Below are positions 50,861-63,020 of a stretch of 64,000 nt of DNA, in pieces. Numbering within the stretch: the stretch's first letter is position 1; the number at the start of each line of letters is the position of its first letter. The stretch comes from Lichenostomus cassidix (lineage: Eukaryota > Chordata > Aves > Passeriformes > Meliphagidae), in contig CM039193.1 of assembly GCA_008360975.2 (NCBI GenBank), positions 8,422,501-8,486,500 of the forward strand. The letters run 5' to 3'. Position numbers and translations under genes: made by a program. The notes under the pieces were generated by a model, which saw only the letters and a list, made by a program, of their open reading frames with translations, did not search any database and had not been told where the DNA came from.

Positions 50861-53800
50861 AATCTGTGGGCCTCGGCGGGAACAGATGGTGTTTCCAAGT
50901 GCTGCACGCAAGCTTTCAGCTTCCCAAAGGCAAACACTGAACGCTGCACCGCAAACACGCTGTTGGTGACGGGCTCGCAGAGATGCTCCTTCGCTTCTGC
51001 TCCAAACGAGTGTGCTGGTCCCGGGGCAGCTCGTGGTGAAGGTGCTGTCTGGCACCAGGTTACAAACAGTGCCTCGGCTTAGCCAAGGTCACGCAGCTCA
51101 GAGTTGAGAAGTGCACAGAACGAGACTGGAACCTGTCTCTGCACCGCACCAGGCAACGGCTAATTAAGATAAATTAATACCATTTTAGTGTATCTTGTAC
51201 CTGATCTAAGGATGGGCATGAAATGTACCATTATCATAGAAACAGAATGATGGAAGTACGTTTGCTCTGCTGAAATAATTAAACGTTATCCTCAGCAAAA
51301 GAACTTCACGGAATCTTCCTTCTTTTACCAAGAGGTTTGTCCAGGAACTAGCATCGATCCCAGCAGGGTAACACTGCAGTAGCCCAGTGTACATGACATG
51401 CTCGAGTCAAGGCACAACTCACAGGACACCATGTGCTGCACCGTCACACTGCTCATGCTGTGCAAAGGTCCTGGATTACTGCAGAGCTTTCTCATGCTTG
51501 GCACCACAACCCACCTGAACTCTGCTCCTGGGCTGACTTTAAAATGGTACATAAACCACCAAACATTCAGAAAGAAAACTTCAGCAAAAGCAAATACAAT
51601 TTCACGTGTACTGAAGGTATTTTCAGATGGTTAGTTAGGTTAAATAAAAGGCAGTTTACCACATAAAATTCAGTAGTTGTAAGTGTAGGCTAACGAGATA
51701 CTCAGGAATACTGTGTTTCTCCCGGGAACTGAGAACCAGTTCAATAAATCAGTTCTATGATAATTTGGCAGACTTATCAGAGCAGACAGTTTTATTGGAA
51801 CCAACAATACCTACAGAAATTGGTATTACTTTTAAGATAGTAAAATTTCATCACCAAGCAGCACAACTTGGAAGTCAGGTGCTACATAAAACCTCCTTTG
51901 GTTATTGCAGGAGGGCAAGTGCTGCTCTCCGTGAGGCTCTGGCAACAGGAACTCAGGCATTCCAAGTGTATCCCGGGAGCTGCTGTAAGGCTGGGCGTTG
52001 TGTCAGCTGCAGCAAGTCAATAACGAGCACACACAGGACTGTACAGGAAGGCTGGACACAACAGGTCAGTTTTTTATTAACCAAAGTGAAGCTGAACCCC
52101 AGAGTGGTTTAACTTGTTAAAACCATGTTTATATGGCAGATATTTTTCTTTCATGTTCGACACTACAGTGCAAGAATCAAACTTCGCAGCTGTTCATCCT
52201 TTGAGAATCAAGTAGTAAAAGTAAAGTGAATTAAAATAAGGGTCCCTCAATGAATCAATTAAAAAAAACATTTAACTCAAAAGAACAGACTGATTTTAAG
52301 AACTGTCTTATTAAATTCTCCCAAGTGAAAGACCTTTAAAAGCACTTGGAGCCTTGAGGTAGCAACTTTATGCAGAAGTTAATTCCCCTCCTGCCCCACA
52401 GAGGAAAATTAGTAGCGCATTATTAGCTCCAGTCAGCTAAGCTGCGTTGAGTGTCTCCTGTGAGGTGACTTTCTCTTGCCTCTTGAAATAGCAGTGTAGT
52501 GCTGCAGAGTGCCAGGAGGAAATCCACAGGGAAGGCCTCTTGAAACAAAATTTATGGTTTGAAAAAGGTTAAAATGATCAGCAATGACCGTAACAACAAA
52601 AATTATCTGAAGTGAAAAACCCAATGTGTTTGTATTTTGGCAAGACTAGTTTACAAATACATGTCAAGAACAAGATCTGCTTTCAGCCAACAGAAAGGAA
52701 AGAATGGAAGTGACATTCAAAGGGTTTTGGGGGTTTTTTGCCCTCTGTGCAAAATTGCACTTCGTTTTTAAAGTTTTACTTTAAAGTCTTAAGTTTTGCA
52801 CTTTTGTTTCTAAAAAGAGAGCATTTCTGCCCTTTTTTGTTCTTTTACGTTTTCAAACCTGTGCTGTGACATTTGAAATACCAAGTGCCAGAATATTTAA
52901 CCACTGAAAGCTCCTCTCACTGACTTCACAACAATCACAAGCAGGGAATCACAAACAGGAGATTTGTCTTCCTCTAAGCTTCGAAGACATGATCCTCTGT
53001 GCCCACTTTGCTGCTGAGCTCTTTTATTAAAAACTAAATCTCTCTCTAGTGCCAATTTCAGAGACTCCATGGCAGACTTACTGAACACTGAGTGGTAACA
53101 AAACACCTGGGCTTATTCTCTGCAACAGCTGCAATGAACAGAGTGCAAAGGAATGAGCTGAGATACAGGGATGGGGCAGATGGTCACAAACTGTACTCGC
53201 TCCCTGGATTCAGTATCAGCACTAGCACACAGCCCAATTTTGCTCACTGCTGGTGCTCCAACCAGATTTCTGGCAATATTAAGTATCTTATTAAAGCTTC
53301 TTTCACTACCTTCATGCTCCAAAACTACAAACAGGTTGGTTAAACCAGACCAAACTAATCAGGCACATTGCACATTATAGCTCTTAAGTGGATGAGCCTT
53401 CTTAGCAGCTCATTCTCTTTCAGCTCAAGGTCATCTGCCTCTCTACTCAACAGAATGATGCTGCATGGACCCTGGATGCCAGCACATTGCCCACTATGCC
53501 ATTGCTCCAGGGAGCCCAGAGAAAGGTAACACTTCAAAAGCTTGTTCTTTTTCACATGAGATCCCAATCTTTTGATTTGATATTCTCATCTTTTCCTCTG
53601 ACTTTTAGAAACCATCAAATCCTGCCTTCCAGGCAGAAATATCTCAAGAATCTGACATCAGCCTTGGCTGGTTTTCGGTTAAGCTTCAGAACAACTAACT
53701 GCCTGTGTTTCCCTGTGCTGGGGTTACAGTCCTGTCCTGCACAAAACCAAAGGCATTAAGAACCAGAATCCATCTGTAAGGCAGCCCAACCTGCCAGGCT

Positions 53801-55800
53801 CCTCTGGATAAAGGAGAGGATATTCTGCCTGGGAGCAACAGAGGCCAGCTGGTGATTATTCACAGCAAGTTTCTCTTTAGTTCACATGACAGTTTAGGCA
53901 GCACAGAAACTCAGGCTGGTTCAGAGACCAGTTAATGTTTGGTTTACAGGACAGTCACAAGCTGGCTTCAGAAACACTCTTTGTCATGGAGCCCAAAGTA
54001 TCTTAAAGTTGTATCTGCTGTCACTGCAAGGAGCTGATGAGTGGGGTTTTTTTCTTTTTGGTTCATTTGGGTTTTGTTTGGTTCTTTAAATTCTGTGATG
54101 AAAACAATTATTTTTGTCTTTGGTGTTAAACCTTGGAAGCATGAGTGAAAAGTACCTGCTGCTTCTTTGGCTGTATGACAAAGGAACAGCCCAGGAAAGC
54201 AAGGGAAATTCACTGTTCTAAAATACATGCAGTTAGAACAGCCACTAGACATCACAACCAGGACTTTAATAATATGGAAACACCAAGTTCAGTGGTGTCC
54301 ATTACAAATCATTTGCATTATATAAAAATATGACTGCAATTACAGTAACTGGACAACAGCCATTCAGATTTATCAACTTTCCATCTTACTCATATTGCAG
54401 GAAATGGGAGGAGCTCATCCATTTAGGGGGAAAAAAGTGTCCAGAAATCAACTCTGAGTTGCTGCTAAGCATCTCGTGCCTTAGAGAAATGTCCACTGTG
54501 ATAACTAAAAGCAGGAATTCAAGATTAGCATCCTTTCATTCTTGCTCACATGGCCATGAATAAAAAGAGCAGGTTCTGTTACACTAGTATTCACAATTAA
54601 AATTTTATAACCCCATAAAACACCAGTATGTTTTGCATGAGCTGTGGAAGAATGCAAATTCAAAGGGTCACTAGATTTATTACCTCCAAATTCAATGACT
54701 TAATATATATATATTCTGTTTGTACACCATAAAAATGTCCCTCTTATGGTCTGATTCTCATTTAGATAATACTCTGATAAAATCTCAGCCATATGCCAAT
54801 TAAGGTCCTTAAAGCTATAGAAACAGAATCTACCTAATAAATGCTGCAAATTTAACAGGTATTTTAGATAAACATCATTAGCTTAGTTATCACCTAAACC
54901 AAAAAGACTCCTCAAACACACCAACTGCGTAGTTAGCAAAGACATTTGCTTTACAAAGTCAAATGTTGCCAACTTTTGAAAAGTTTAGCAAATCAACATG
55001 GTATTTGGAAGCATCCAAGTGTCTAATGAAGTTAAAATACTGTGAAATGTTAGGACTGGGGGAAGCTCCTGTAAACAAGTACAGAAGTAGTCTTCATTTA
55101 AATTACAAAACATTCACCTCCTTAAAAAGCTTTAAAACTGACCCAGTCAACAACTGCACCCTGGGAAATGTAGCAGTATAAAGGAATTTTGTAAGCAAGA
55201 GAAGGTAATATATTGTGATCTCACCACCATAAAATGTACTCAGTGTCAGGAACAAGGAGCAAATTTGGGGAGATCACAATTATGACACCTTCAGGCCATT
55301 TGATCTGAACCACTGCACTTTGTTGGACAGCATAGAGTAAACCAATTTTCTTTGCTGCTCAGAAAACACATAAAATACATTTTCTGCATCTGGTTGCTAA
55401 GCAGACTCTCCCATGTTCCCAGCTCAGTTTACTTGGTTTAAAGAGCTCTCTATATTACCTGCTGCTTTCAGCAGGTGGACCAAAACTTCAGTGCCATCTT
55501 ATTCACTGGCTCCATTGATATTTTAACATCAAACCCAGATGCCACAATTAAAAGCGAATTTGACATTGTGTAAGGAAAGCATCAGATGAAGGTAATCAGC
55601 CCATAAAAGGCTTGTATTCGACAGGCTGCCTCTGCAGAACAGGCAGCCTCCCACTACAGAATCTGAGGGACAATTTATCCCAACAGTAACACCCAGAAGG
55701 AAGGAGGCTTCTGTATCTTGCACACTTTGGGTTTCGTATCAGGCACTTGAACTGTTGGACAGACGCCATTCTGAACCAAGTAAGTGAACATAGGGTTAGA
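50861..55800. other. Intergenic DNA and probable PRKAR2A 3' sequence
   Basis: About 5 kb between the RPP14 promoter and the PRKAR2A coding end. I see no gene here. Minus-strand polyadenylation-type hexamers at 55812-55807 (ATTAAA), 54681-54676 and 53028-53023 (AATAAA) are possible ends of the PRKAR2A 3'UTR, so an unknown part of this stretch may be transcribed. It includes a short TA repeat near 54704. Confidence 0.6.
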
Positions 55801-56017
55801 ATCATCTTTAATCTAGGTCTAATAATGAAGTATCAGCAGCAAAGTGGAGGCAGGGAGTGAGCAATCCATCTGTGCTGAGACTTGTTTATGGTTTCTAAAA
55901 TGCCCAAGAAAACAGCAGCAGTAACTGTTCCATAGTGTCCGTTGTCCTTGTGAGTTGTGTTGCTGATAGGAGGCTTTTCTGTGTCTTGAACTAAGAAGGC
56001 ATTGAGGTACCCTGTGC
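55801..56017 (-). other. PRKAR2A: PRKAR2A proximal 3'UTR
   Basis: Sequence directly after the PRKAR2A stop on the minus strand. The first candidate signal is ATTAAA at 55812-55807; longer 3'UTRs are possible. Confidence 0.5.
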
Positions 56018-56151
56018 CTAATTCCCTGGATCCATCAGGTCCATGCTAGAGCCAAACATTGCCACCAGTTGCTCCTCGTAATGTGTTATATTCCTCTTCA
56101 TAATGTCCATGCAGGGTCCAAGCAACCTCTCAAATGCTTGCACATCCATGA
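56018..56151 (-). CDS. PRKAR2A: PRKAR2A last coding exon
   Basis: Completes the split Val of CLVMDV and encodes the C-terminal 43 residues, then TAG. The acceptor is TCTGTTCCATTACAG. Confidence 0.95.
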
Positions 56152-59100
56152 CTGTAATGGAACAGAGGTGAAAACAAGTTTGTCATAAAGGATACCAAAT
56201 ACAGTTCAGGTTTTTGAACTCAGAACACAGACCTCCAGTTCAACCCACTCAGGGCTGAGGCTTCAACAGAACCCATAGAAACACAAATCATGTTTCTGAT
56301 TTCTCTCTGTCCTGTTATTTGGAGAAACAAGATTAATGAAATACACACCTGATCTCAAGGATAAATACAGAGGCCAAATACACCCCATTGTGTGGCATTA
56401 AAAGATGACCTGGAGGCTATGTGTGACAACTTGTAGACAAGAAGCTGATGCCAGAGAGTACAGGCCACACACACAGAAAACAGAGAATATGCCATGAGGA
56501 AGTAGCAATGCTTCTCCAACTTCCACTTGGAGCTCCACTCCAGCCCATGCTCCTGGCTTCTGGAATCTGACTGCCAGTTACCAAAAGACTGCTGGGTTTT
56601 GAATGGCTGCTCACACAGGCACAGTCCATGAGACAAGCAAAGAACAGAAGTGGATGACTGGAAACACAGACCATCTGCTTACCTAAACATTTGACCTCCC
56701 CAACAGCATAGGCAGAGGCTGCTCTGGGTTTGTTGGTAACAAGTGCAAGCTCTCCAAAATACTGCCCTCTGTGACACCGGGCAATCTCCACTTCTTGATT
56801 AGCTTCTTTACTCGTCATAGTCTGTCAAAGAGTGCAGTTTCATTATTTGCACACAGTTCTGCCTTGTACAAGGCTACAGTTAATCCCAGATACTTTACAC
56901 ATGTACAATAGCTCACTGGTTTTGGGCCTCTAACCTAGTGACTCCCAAGTCATGGTGGAACACCTCAATACCATGTTCAATTGGAAGTTTTGTAAGAAAA
57001 GTATGTGCCAGCCCACAGGTTTTGAGACTGGCAGGTATTTACTGCTACAGCTTTGGGAACTGCTGTTACGTAGCCTAACACAGGCTTTATCATGCACCAC
57101 ATGCTGTTTCCCTGGCTGTACAGAGATCTATTCAAATGCCAACATCTAGTATGTCACTAGAGATAACAGACCCCACATTTTATAATGCGCAGTCTTCTGT
57201 AATCATGGAAGAAAAGTTTCATCTCCACTCTTAAGACCAGGGAGAGTGTATCAGGTTAGTGTGCAGAGCAGCAGAGAGAAGCAGAAGACCTTTGCACTTT
57301 AGTACAGTGATTTCTGGCTGCTTCAGAACAGGTATGGGAGTTTACAACCTACATCACATGAATAATGATGATCAACATCATAAAATATAGTAGAATAACT
57401 CAGGGTGGGTTTTTTCATATCCCTTGTATTAATCAGTAAAATCAGGGATTGATTAATACAAAGCCTAATCACTTCATTTGAACTCACCTTGCTTTTAATC
57501 AAGATTTTTACTTCTCCAGATTCTACAATGTAAAAACAGTCTGCTTTATCACCCTGTGAAGAAGAAAAGGTAAAATAAATTATTTTTTACTTGACTATGG
57601 AAGTATGTATAAATGGTATTAATGCATTCACTTTGAACTAGTTCTTCTGCAGAAATCTGCTAGAATTGACAAACACTCAGATTCTTAACATTAAAAGGTG
57701 GCTGGTTGGGTAATACACCAGAGGAGCCGACAGAGAAGGAGCTATCAGAGCACATCATTCAGTGAGAGGGCAGGAAGAAAGGGAAACACAAAGAAGAATA
57801 ATGATATATAGCAAAATCACTTAAATGCAAAACTTCTGATCCTGATGGAAGCAGGCAAAAATTAGTGAAATTAAGCAGGACCTATAATTTTCAGAAGCAA
57901 ATTTTAATAAAGTGGGGATTTAGCAATTGTATTTCTTTCAGCAGGAAGAAGGTTCCATTGAAGTCTCTGTGACCCTGCTTGAGCAGAGAGGTTGGACAAG
58001 GTGACTTCCAGAGGTCCCTTCTAAGCTCAACAATTCTGTCACCCTGTGAGAGGTTCTAGAACATTTTTCACATCTCTCTCAATGTCATCATGTTTCAAAT
58101 CTTCAAGCCATCCCAGTTTACATCTGCTCTGGAGAGCTTCAGCAGCACTTTATAGTGTTAAAGTTTTATCTGTGACAGAGAGGACTTCCCTCTCTGTATT
58201 TGGCCCTAGGGGCCTGGCATAGGGCTGGAAGTCCAAGTGGAGATCTGGCATATGCCTCCTGCAACAAACCAAAAGCAAAGGGACTACAGGCTTCAGGAAG
58301 ACAAAGGCTGGAAAAGGAACTGATAAGGGAATGCGAGCAGCTCCACAAAAAAACCTGAAACAATGTGAGGAGAGAGAGAAATCTGACATTACATCAAGTG
58401 GTCAAAGAGATGGTGAATGTGATGGGAAGGATGGAGAGAAATGGTTGTAACTTGAGTATGAAACATGGGCTGGGAGATGACGTAAGATTTAAATACGGAG
58501 TTACAGAAGAAATTAGACCTTTAGCTAATTTTCCTAGGGATGGTTGTAAGCCATCCAGTGCGAACTTTTCATTCACCACTGCCATCCATCACAGCATGAA
58601 CTAATGCTCTATGCTAACTTCTGAAAAGAGAAGCTGCTGGAAGAGTACTTTATTCTTAAAAAGAATGGAAACAAACTGAGTGAGAGACATCCTCATAACA
58701 CTACTAACAATTTTTAAGTGCTTTAAGCCTACTGCCCTTAACTGAAGGGTCAAACTCCAGAAAGGTAATTAAAATGTGAAATTACTCACAAGAGAAAAGG
58801 GGTTCCTGATATTGATGCAACTGCTATAATGCAAGAGTTATCACATCTTTTCCAAGCAGAGAATTTCATCATCTCAAGCAGAGTACTACCATCACCCAGA
58901 CCTATCCAAACTATTAATCCTTCTTTCAGGGATAATTACATCTTCGTCCTTAATGCAGTTATTACAAAAGATTAAAACCAACTGTGTAATTGGATCGCTA
59001 ATGGTATGAATTCCCAGTTTTGAGACTGATTCATATGCTCTGATTTTGCTGAGAGTTCAGTTTTCTCAGGGCCTTACCCAACAAAAGTTTCAACTTACAA

Positions 59101-61962
59101 AATTGAGGGTATTTTTGGAGTGAAGTATAACTGAAGACAGTTATCAGCAAGCTGGTTTCCTATATTCAGTTATCTGACATTCAAGGTAATTAAGATCAAT
59201 TATTCAAGACACTATCAAGGAGCTATATTCCATCTATAAACAAGAACAACGTTGTAACCAAAAACCCATAAATTCAGGTAAGCCTTTCTTGCGTTAACTT
59301 CTACTTGAACTTGAGCACTTCTACAACACAGCAACCCACAGATAAACTTGATGCAAAATCCAGTGTTTTGACAGTAACAGTGTTTCAAAAAGTTATTTGT
59401 GTCACAGCCAAAAAAAAAAAAAAAATCACACAGTTTTAGCTTGAGTTCATCCAGCTTCGTGTTCCACCACCCTGGCCTTGATCCACTACAGCAGACAAAA
59501 CATTCATCAACCACCAAAGGATGTCAACTGAAGCCAGACCAGCCCACTAAAATACCTCAGGAAAGCACAAGGAGAAACAGTGGCTCCAATTAACCCTGAT
59601 GGTTTCTTAGAGCTAGTGACTCGTATAATTTGGTCATAGGGGCCTAGAAGTCTAGCTGGGGGCTTTCATGGAAAACTACATAGAGAGACATTTAATTTCA
59701 GCTTCTGAAGGCACGCTCATCTCGAATCCTTGCAAAGATGATTTATAAAACATAGATGAGAGATGAAATACCCGGAAGCCAAAGCAATAGAATAAATTTG
59801 CAGCAAAATACAGACTATCCATTCCCCAAACACTCAAGAAGAGGTTAAACAAATTTGAAGTATTAAAAGAATAAGTGCCAAGTTGGTCCAAGTAAGAGAA
59901 TTCTGTAAGTCAATTCCAAACAGAAAAAAAGAAGCAAAGAAAGGAGAATGATAAAGAGAAGTTTAGATTTCAAGTACCTGAGAAATGATACGTTCCCCAT
60001 CTTGATACACCTTCTCTCCTATAACATCCACTATCTTCATTCGCTCTGATGCCTGGAACAAAGAGGAAAATTAAAAATAATCATCATTTATAGGTCATCT
60101 CTATGAACTCTCCTGAATCTCTATGACCCCTCCTGAAACAATCATTCACTGGACGCACAAACACAGAATTTATAAATACAGCCCCAAAAAGACATGGTCA
60201 TAGTACTGCAACACAGGTCTCAAGACAACCATAATCAACAGGGAAATAAGATTGCCTAGTGTCCCATCCCTGTGCTTTTCTTACCTCCCCAGTTAAAAAT
60301 GTATCTGATTTGGCTGGTTTAGAGCAAAGGGGAGGAGGAAAAAATCACTTCCTCTGAGATTCTGTTGAAATTTGAAGAAAACACTCAGAAAAAAATGTTA
60401 CTAACTTCCTAAGAACAAATTTTAATGAAAAATACCAGCAACACATTTTAAAAATATTTTAATCACTATATACCTGAGCATGTGGGGGGGGGGTATTGTG
60501 TCCAAGAACTTATTCCTAGAGTGAAGAGGAAGGTGACATGCCAAGGACAAGGGCTGTGAGCTGTGAGACCCTGCAGTGGGATGCCCAGCAGACAAGGGCA
60601 GGAGGCACCACCTGGCATGCCAGGAAACATGCCTGAGTCTTCACAAACAGGAAGGGAGAAATAAGAATTATCTCCACTGTTTCCCCACCACCCATTTAGA
60701 ACCCCACAAAATAATTTCATTGCTTCAGAGCAGTGCAAAAATCATACCAAGAAAGGAAGAAAATCCTACAGTTAAAATTCAGCAGATGATTCAGTTGTAA
60801 TCAATCCATTCATTCCCCAAATGCACCTTCATCTTGCCTATGTTTGAGAAATCAAATTCTGGTCCATGCGTGATTCAACTGCAATGTGTCATGCGAAAAG
60901 CCTTCCAGTGCTAATGAGTTATTTTTCTGTATCTTTAAATATTTGAGTCATTTCTGTGCTCAAAAAAAGTCACATTGATGGAACCAGTTTAAACCAGGCA
61001 CTGAGAGAGAAGGTGTTGTGTAATTTACCCCTTCCACAGCTATAACACATGTCCAAAACAATACACAGTAGAGGTTGTTGTGGCAAATACTTTGCCATTT
61101 TTTAATCTTCTACCATAGGGATTAAGAGTTCAAACAGTAAACATTAATGCTGTAAAAGATTTTTTTTTTAATGATGAGAAAACAAAGCAAAGTTAAATTA
61201 TGGTTTAAGGCTAAGACAGGCACATACTAATGCCAAAGCAGGCTGGCCAGTTCCAAAAGCCCTCTGACAATACAGGGTGAATCAACAGAAGTGACAATTT
61301 ACATGTTGCTCCTAAAGTCAGGCATCACATACCCCAACAGGACACCTGTCACTGTGTCCCCAGGTAGCACTGCTTCCCTTCAGCAGTTTAACTCCTGAAT
61401 ATCAGTTAAGCTTAAAGCAAGACCTACTACAGCCCACACCTATGTCTCAAATTTGAAACCATTCTTGGCTGATAAAGGCCAAATACCCCAGTGACTGTAT
61501 CCTTCAGTATCACACCCTCAAAGGAAACCACAGCCCTAAGTTCCAATCTGCACTTTGATACCTCTTCCCCGATATAAGTGATTTTTTGTTTTGTGGGGGT
61601 TTTTTTTGGGTAAAGAACCTTGAAAAAAATCAGGCTGAGATAAAAATCAGCAAAACACTTACTGTGAATAAAGGATCTGGGGAAAATAAACCCAAACCAT
61701 TTCAACAAAGGCAGATTAAGGTGGGTAGTAAATATGATACCAAAGCAGCACTTAATATTTCATTCTAAGCAAAAATGACAGATTTCTGATATAGCAGGAA
61801 CACTGACTAGAGCTACCGCTAATGCAAGAATTTGATGTAGATGTCTCTGAGACATTTTACCTCCAAGGATTTAAGAAGGGGCACAGACTCGATAAATAAT
61901 TCATACGTCTTCCTCTTCTTTGCGTTGTTTTTCAGTATAATTCTTCTGAACGTCACTCGATC
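56018..61962 (-). CDS. PRKAR2A: PRKAR2A, PKA type II-alpha regulatory subunit, 3' half of the gene
   Basis: Five minus-strand exons, 61962..61861, 60052..59978, 57553..57488, 56821..56683 and 56151..56018, encode the C-terminal 171 aa; the N-terminal part lies right of the window. The protein inhibits PKA catalytic subunits until cAMP binds and is anchored by AKAPs. The piece starts at the end of cAMP-binding domain A ([18 protein letters not shown]), passes the linker [10 protein letters not shown], and covers domain B. Its phosphate-binding cassette [18 protein letters not shown] keeps the Glu and Arg that contact cAMP. The C-terminus [20 protein letters not shown] then [18 protein letters not shown] matches RII-alpha (FGSS), not RII-beta. 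The frame is closed by TAG after DPGN. Confidence 0.96.
56683..56821 (-). CDS. PRKAR2A: PRKAR2A penultimate exon (cAMP site B cassette)
   Basis: 46 codons plus one base, [20 protein letters not shown] to [12 protein letters not shown]. It holds the phosphate-binding cassette. The donor is TAG|GTAAGC. Confidence 0.95.
57424..57461. repeat. 12-bp inverted repeat with 14-nt loop
   Basis: TTGTATTAATCA at 57424-57435 and its exact reverse complement at 57450-57461. It begins 26 bp after a PRKAR2A donor site on the minus strand. Confidence 0.85.
57488..57553 (-). CDS. PRKAR2A: PRKAR2A third-from-last exon
   Basis: 22 codons, [19 protein letters not shown] then KSK. The acceptor is CTTCTTCACAG and the donor AAG|GTGAGT. 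Confidence 0.95.
57554..59977 (-). other. PRKAR2A intron with a CR1 fragment
   Basis: 2.4 kb intron. It contains a CR1 remnant at about 57966-58048 and an A-run near 59409. No other feature was recognised. Confidence 0.8.
57966..58048 (+). mobile_element. CR1 LINE 3' end fragment
   Basis: gaccctgcttgagcagagag, then gttggacaaggtgacttcca, then gaggtcccttctaagctcaa match the CR1 3' end (gttggactagatgacctcca, gaggtcccttccaacctcaa), followed by degenerate ATTCTGTS octamers. It is antisense to PRKAR2A. Confidence 0.88.
59978..60052 (-). CDS. PRKAR2A: PRKAR2A fourth-from-last exon
   Basis: 25 codons, [20 protein letters not shown] then RIISQ. The acceptor is TTTGTTCCAG and the donor CAG|GTACTT. 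Confidence 0.95.
60053..61860 (-). other. PRKAR2A intron
   Basis: 1.8 kb, containing a 10-base G run at 60484-60493. No gene or mobile element was recognised. Confidence 0.8.
61861..61962 (-). CDS. PRKAR2A: PRKAR2A fifth-from-last exon
   Basis: 34 codons, [20 protein letters not shown] then [14 protein letters not shown], linking cAMP domains A and B. The acceptor is TTTCTTGCAG and the donor GAG|GTAAAA. Confidence 0.95.
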
Positions 61963-62599
61963 CTGCAAGAAACAGCACAGAGAAATACATTACTCCTCTT
62001 CACTGAAATGCTCCCTGTTTAAAGAACTGACAAACATGAACAAGTATTTACAGCAAATGCTGGGGTTGAGAAGCCAGCTGCTAAAGTGATACCATATCCA
62101 CCACAACAGTGACTGCAACAGCTCCTGGGAGAGCACTTCTGGCAATAACAAATTGAAAAACAGGGAGCTCTAAGACCTGATCCTTCTCAGATAACCATTT
62201 GGAAATTCAATTTTTATTCTATCTTATACTGTTTTTCCGGGTTGAGTTTGGGGGTTTTGTTTGCATATTTATTGATATATTTTTCATGCTTTTGCATTCA
62301 ATGAAGAAGTCTTGCTCTACCTGCTGAAGCCAGTGAAAACTCAGATTTCTAGCACTTGTTAAGGCAACTGCAGAACTAAGCCTGAATGGGATTCTTCTCT
62401 ACTTGAGTCACAGATTTCAGAAAGTGGAGACTTATACTGGTCTGAGACAGGTCAGGAACAGAATATCAAACATCAGCACTCTTGCTCACTCCACCTTCTC
62501 AGGTGATCTCTTCTCAGATCCAAGAGCCAGCTTCTGGAAGGACCACTTCCTAACTGCCCGCTGTCCGCGTGTTCCGTAAGCAAAACCAGCTCGGTGTGT

Positions 62600-63020
62600 G
62601 CGAAAACTAAATTTGGGGCAAAATCCTCCTGCCAGCCCCGCCGCGCCCGCGCTGCGCCCCGCGGCCACAGGGCGGCGCTGCGGGCCCGGCACCGCCGCGG
62701 CCAGCGGGAGCATCTCCATTGCCGCACCGCATCGCACCGGCCGGGAGAGCCCAAACACCGAGCGAGAGCCTCGGGAGAGCCCAAACACCGAGCGAGAGCC
62801 GAAACACCGAGAGAGAGCCTCGGGAGAGCCGAAACACCGAGAGAGAGCCCCGGGAGAGCCCAAACACCGAGCTGACAGCCTCGGGAGAGCCCAAACACCG
62901 AGCGACAGCCTCGGGAGAGCCCAAACACCGAGCTGACAGCCTCGGGAGAGCCCAAACACCGAGCGAGAGCCCCGGGAGAGCCGACACCGAGCGGCACTGC
63001 CAGCCGAAAGGGAAGGGCAG
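62600..63020. promoter_or_regulatory. Isolated intronic CpG-rich patch
   Basis: An abrupt G+C- and CpG-rich block in otherwise A/T-rich intron. It could be an alternative or antisense promoter, or just a by-product of the minisatellite. The non-repeat part (62637-62735) is itself GC-rich with many CpGs, which favours more than repeat expansion. Function is not shown. Confidence 0.4.
62741..62998. repeat. 30-bp CpG-containing minisatellite, about nine copies
   Basis: The unit is cgggagagcccaaacaccga followed by gcgagagcct, with variants (gctgacagcc, gcgacagcc, a 20-bp shortened copy near 62791-62810). The core acaccgag recurs nine times. Confidence 0.95.

Noticed and set aside
50098..51082. 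Frames of 252 and 190 codons (plus) over the RPP14 island
   Set aside because: Driven by the 12-bp repeat and G+C content; no domain, and they overlap RPP14 exons in antisense.
50861..55800. Search for a hidden gene between RPP14 and PRKAR2A
   Set aside because: Only short frames without domains or coherent splice sites; best explained as intergenic DNA plus 3'UTR.
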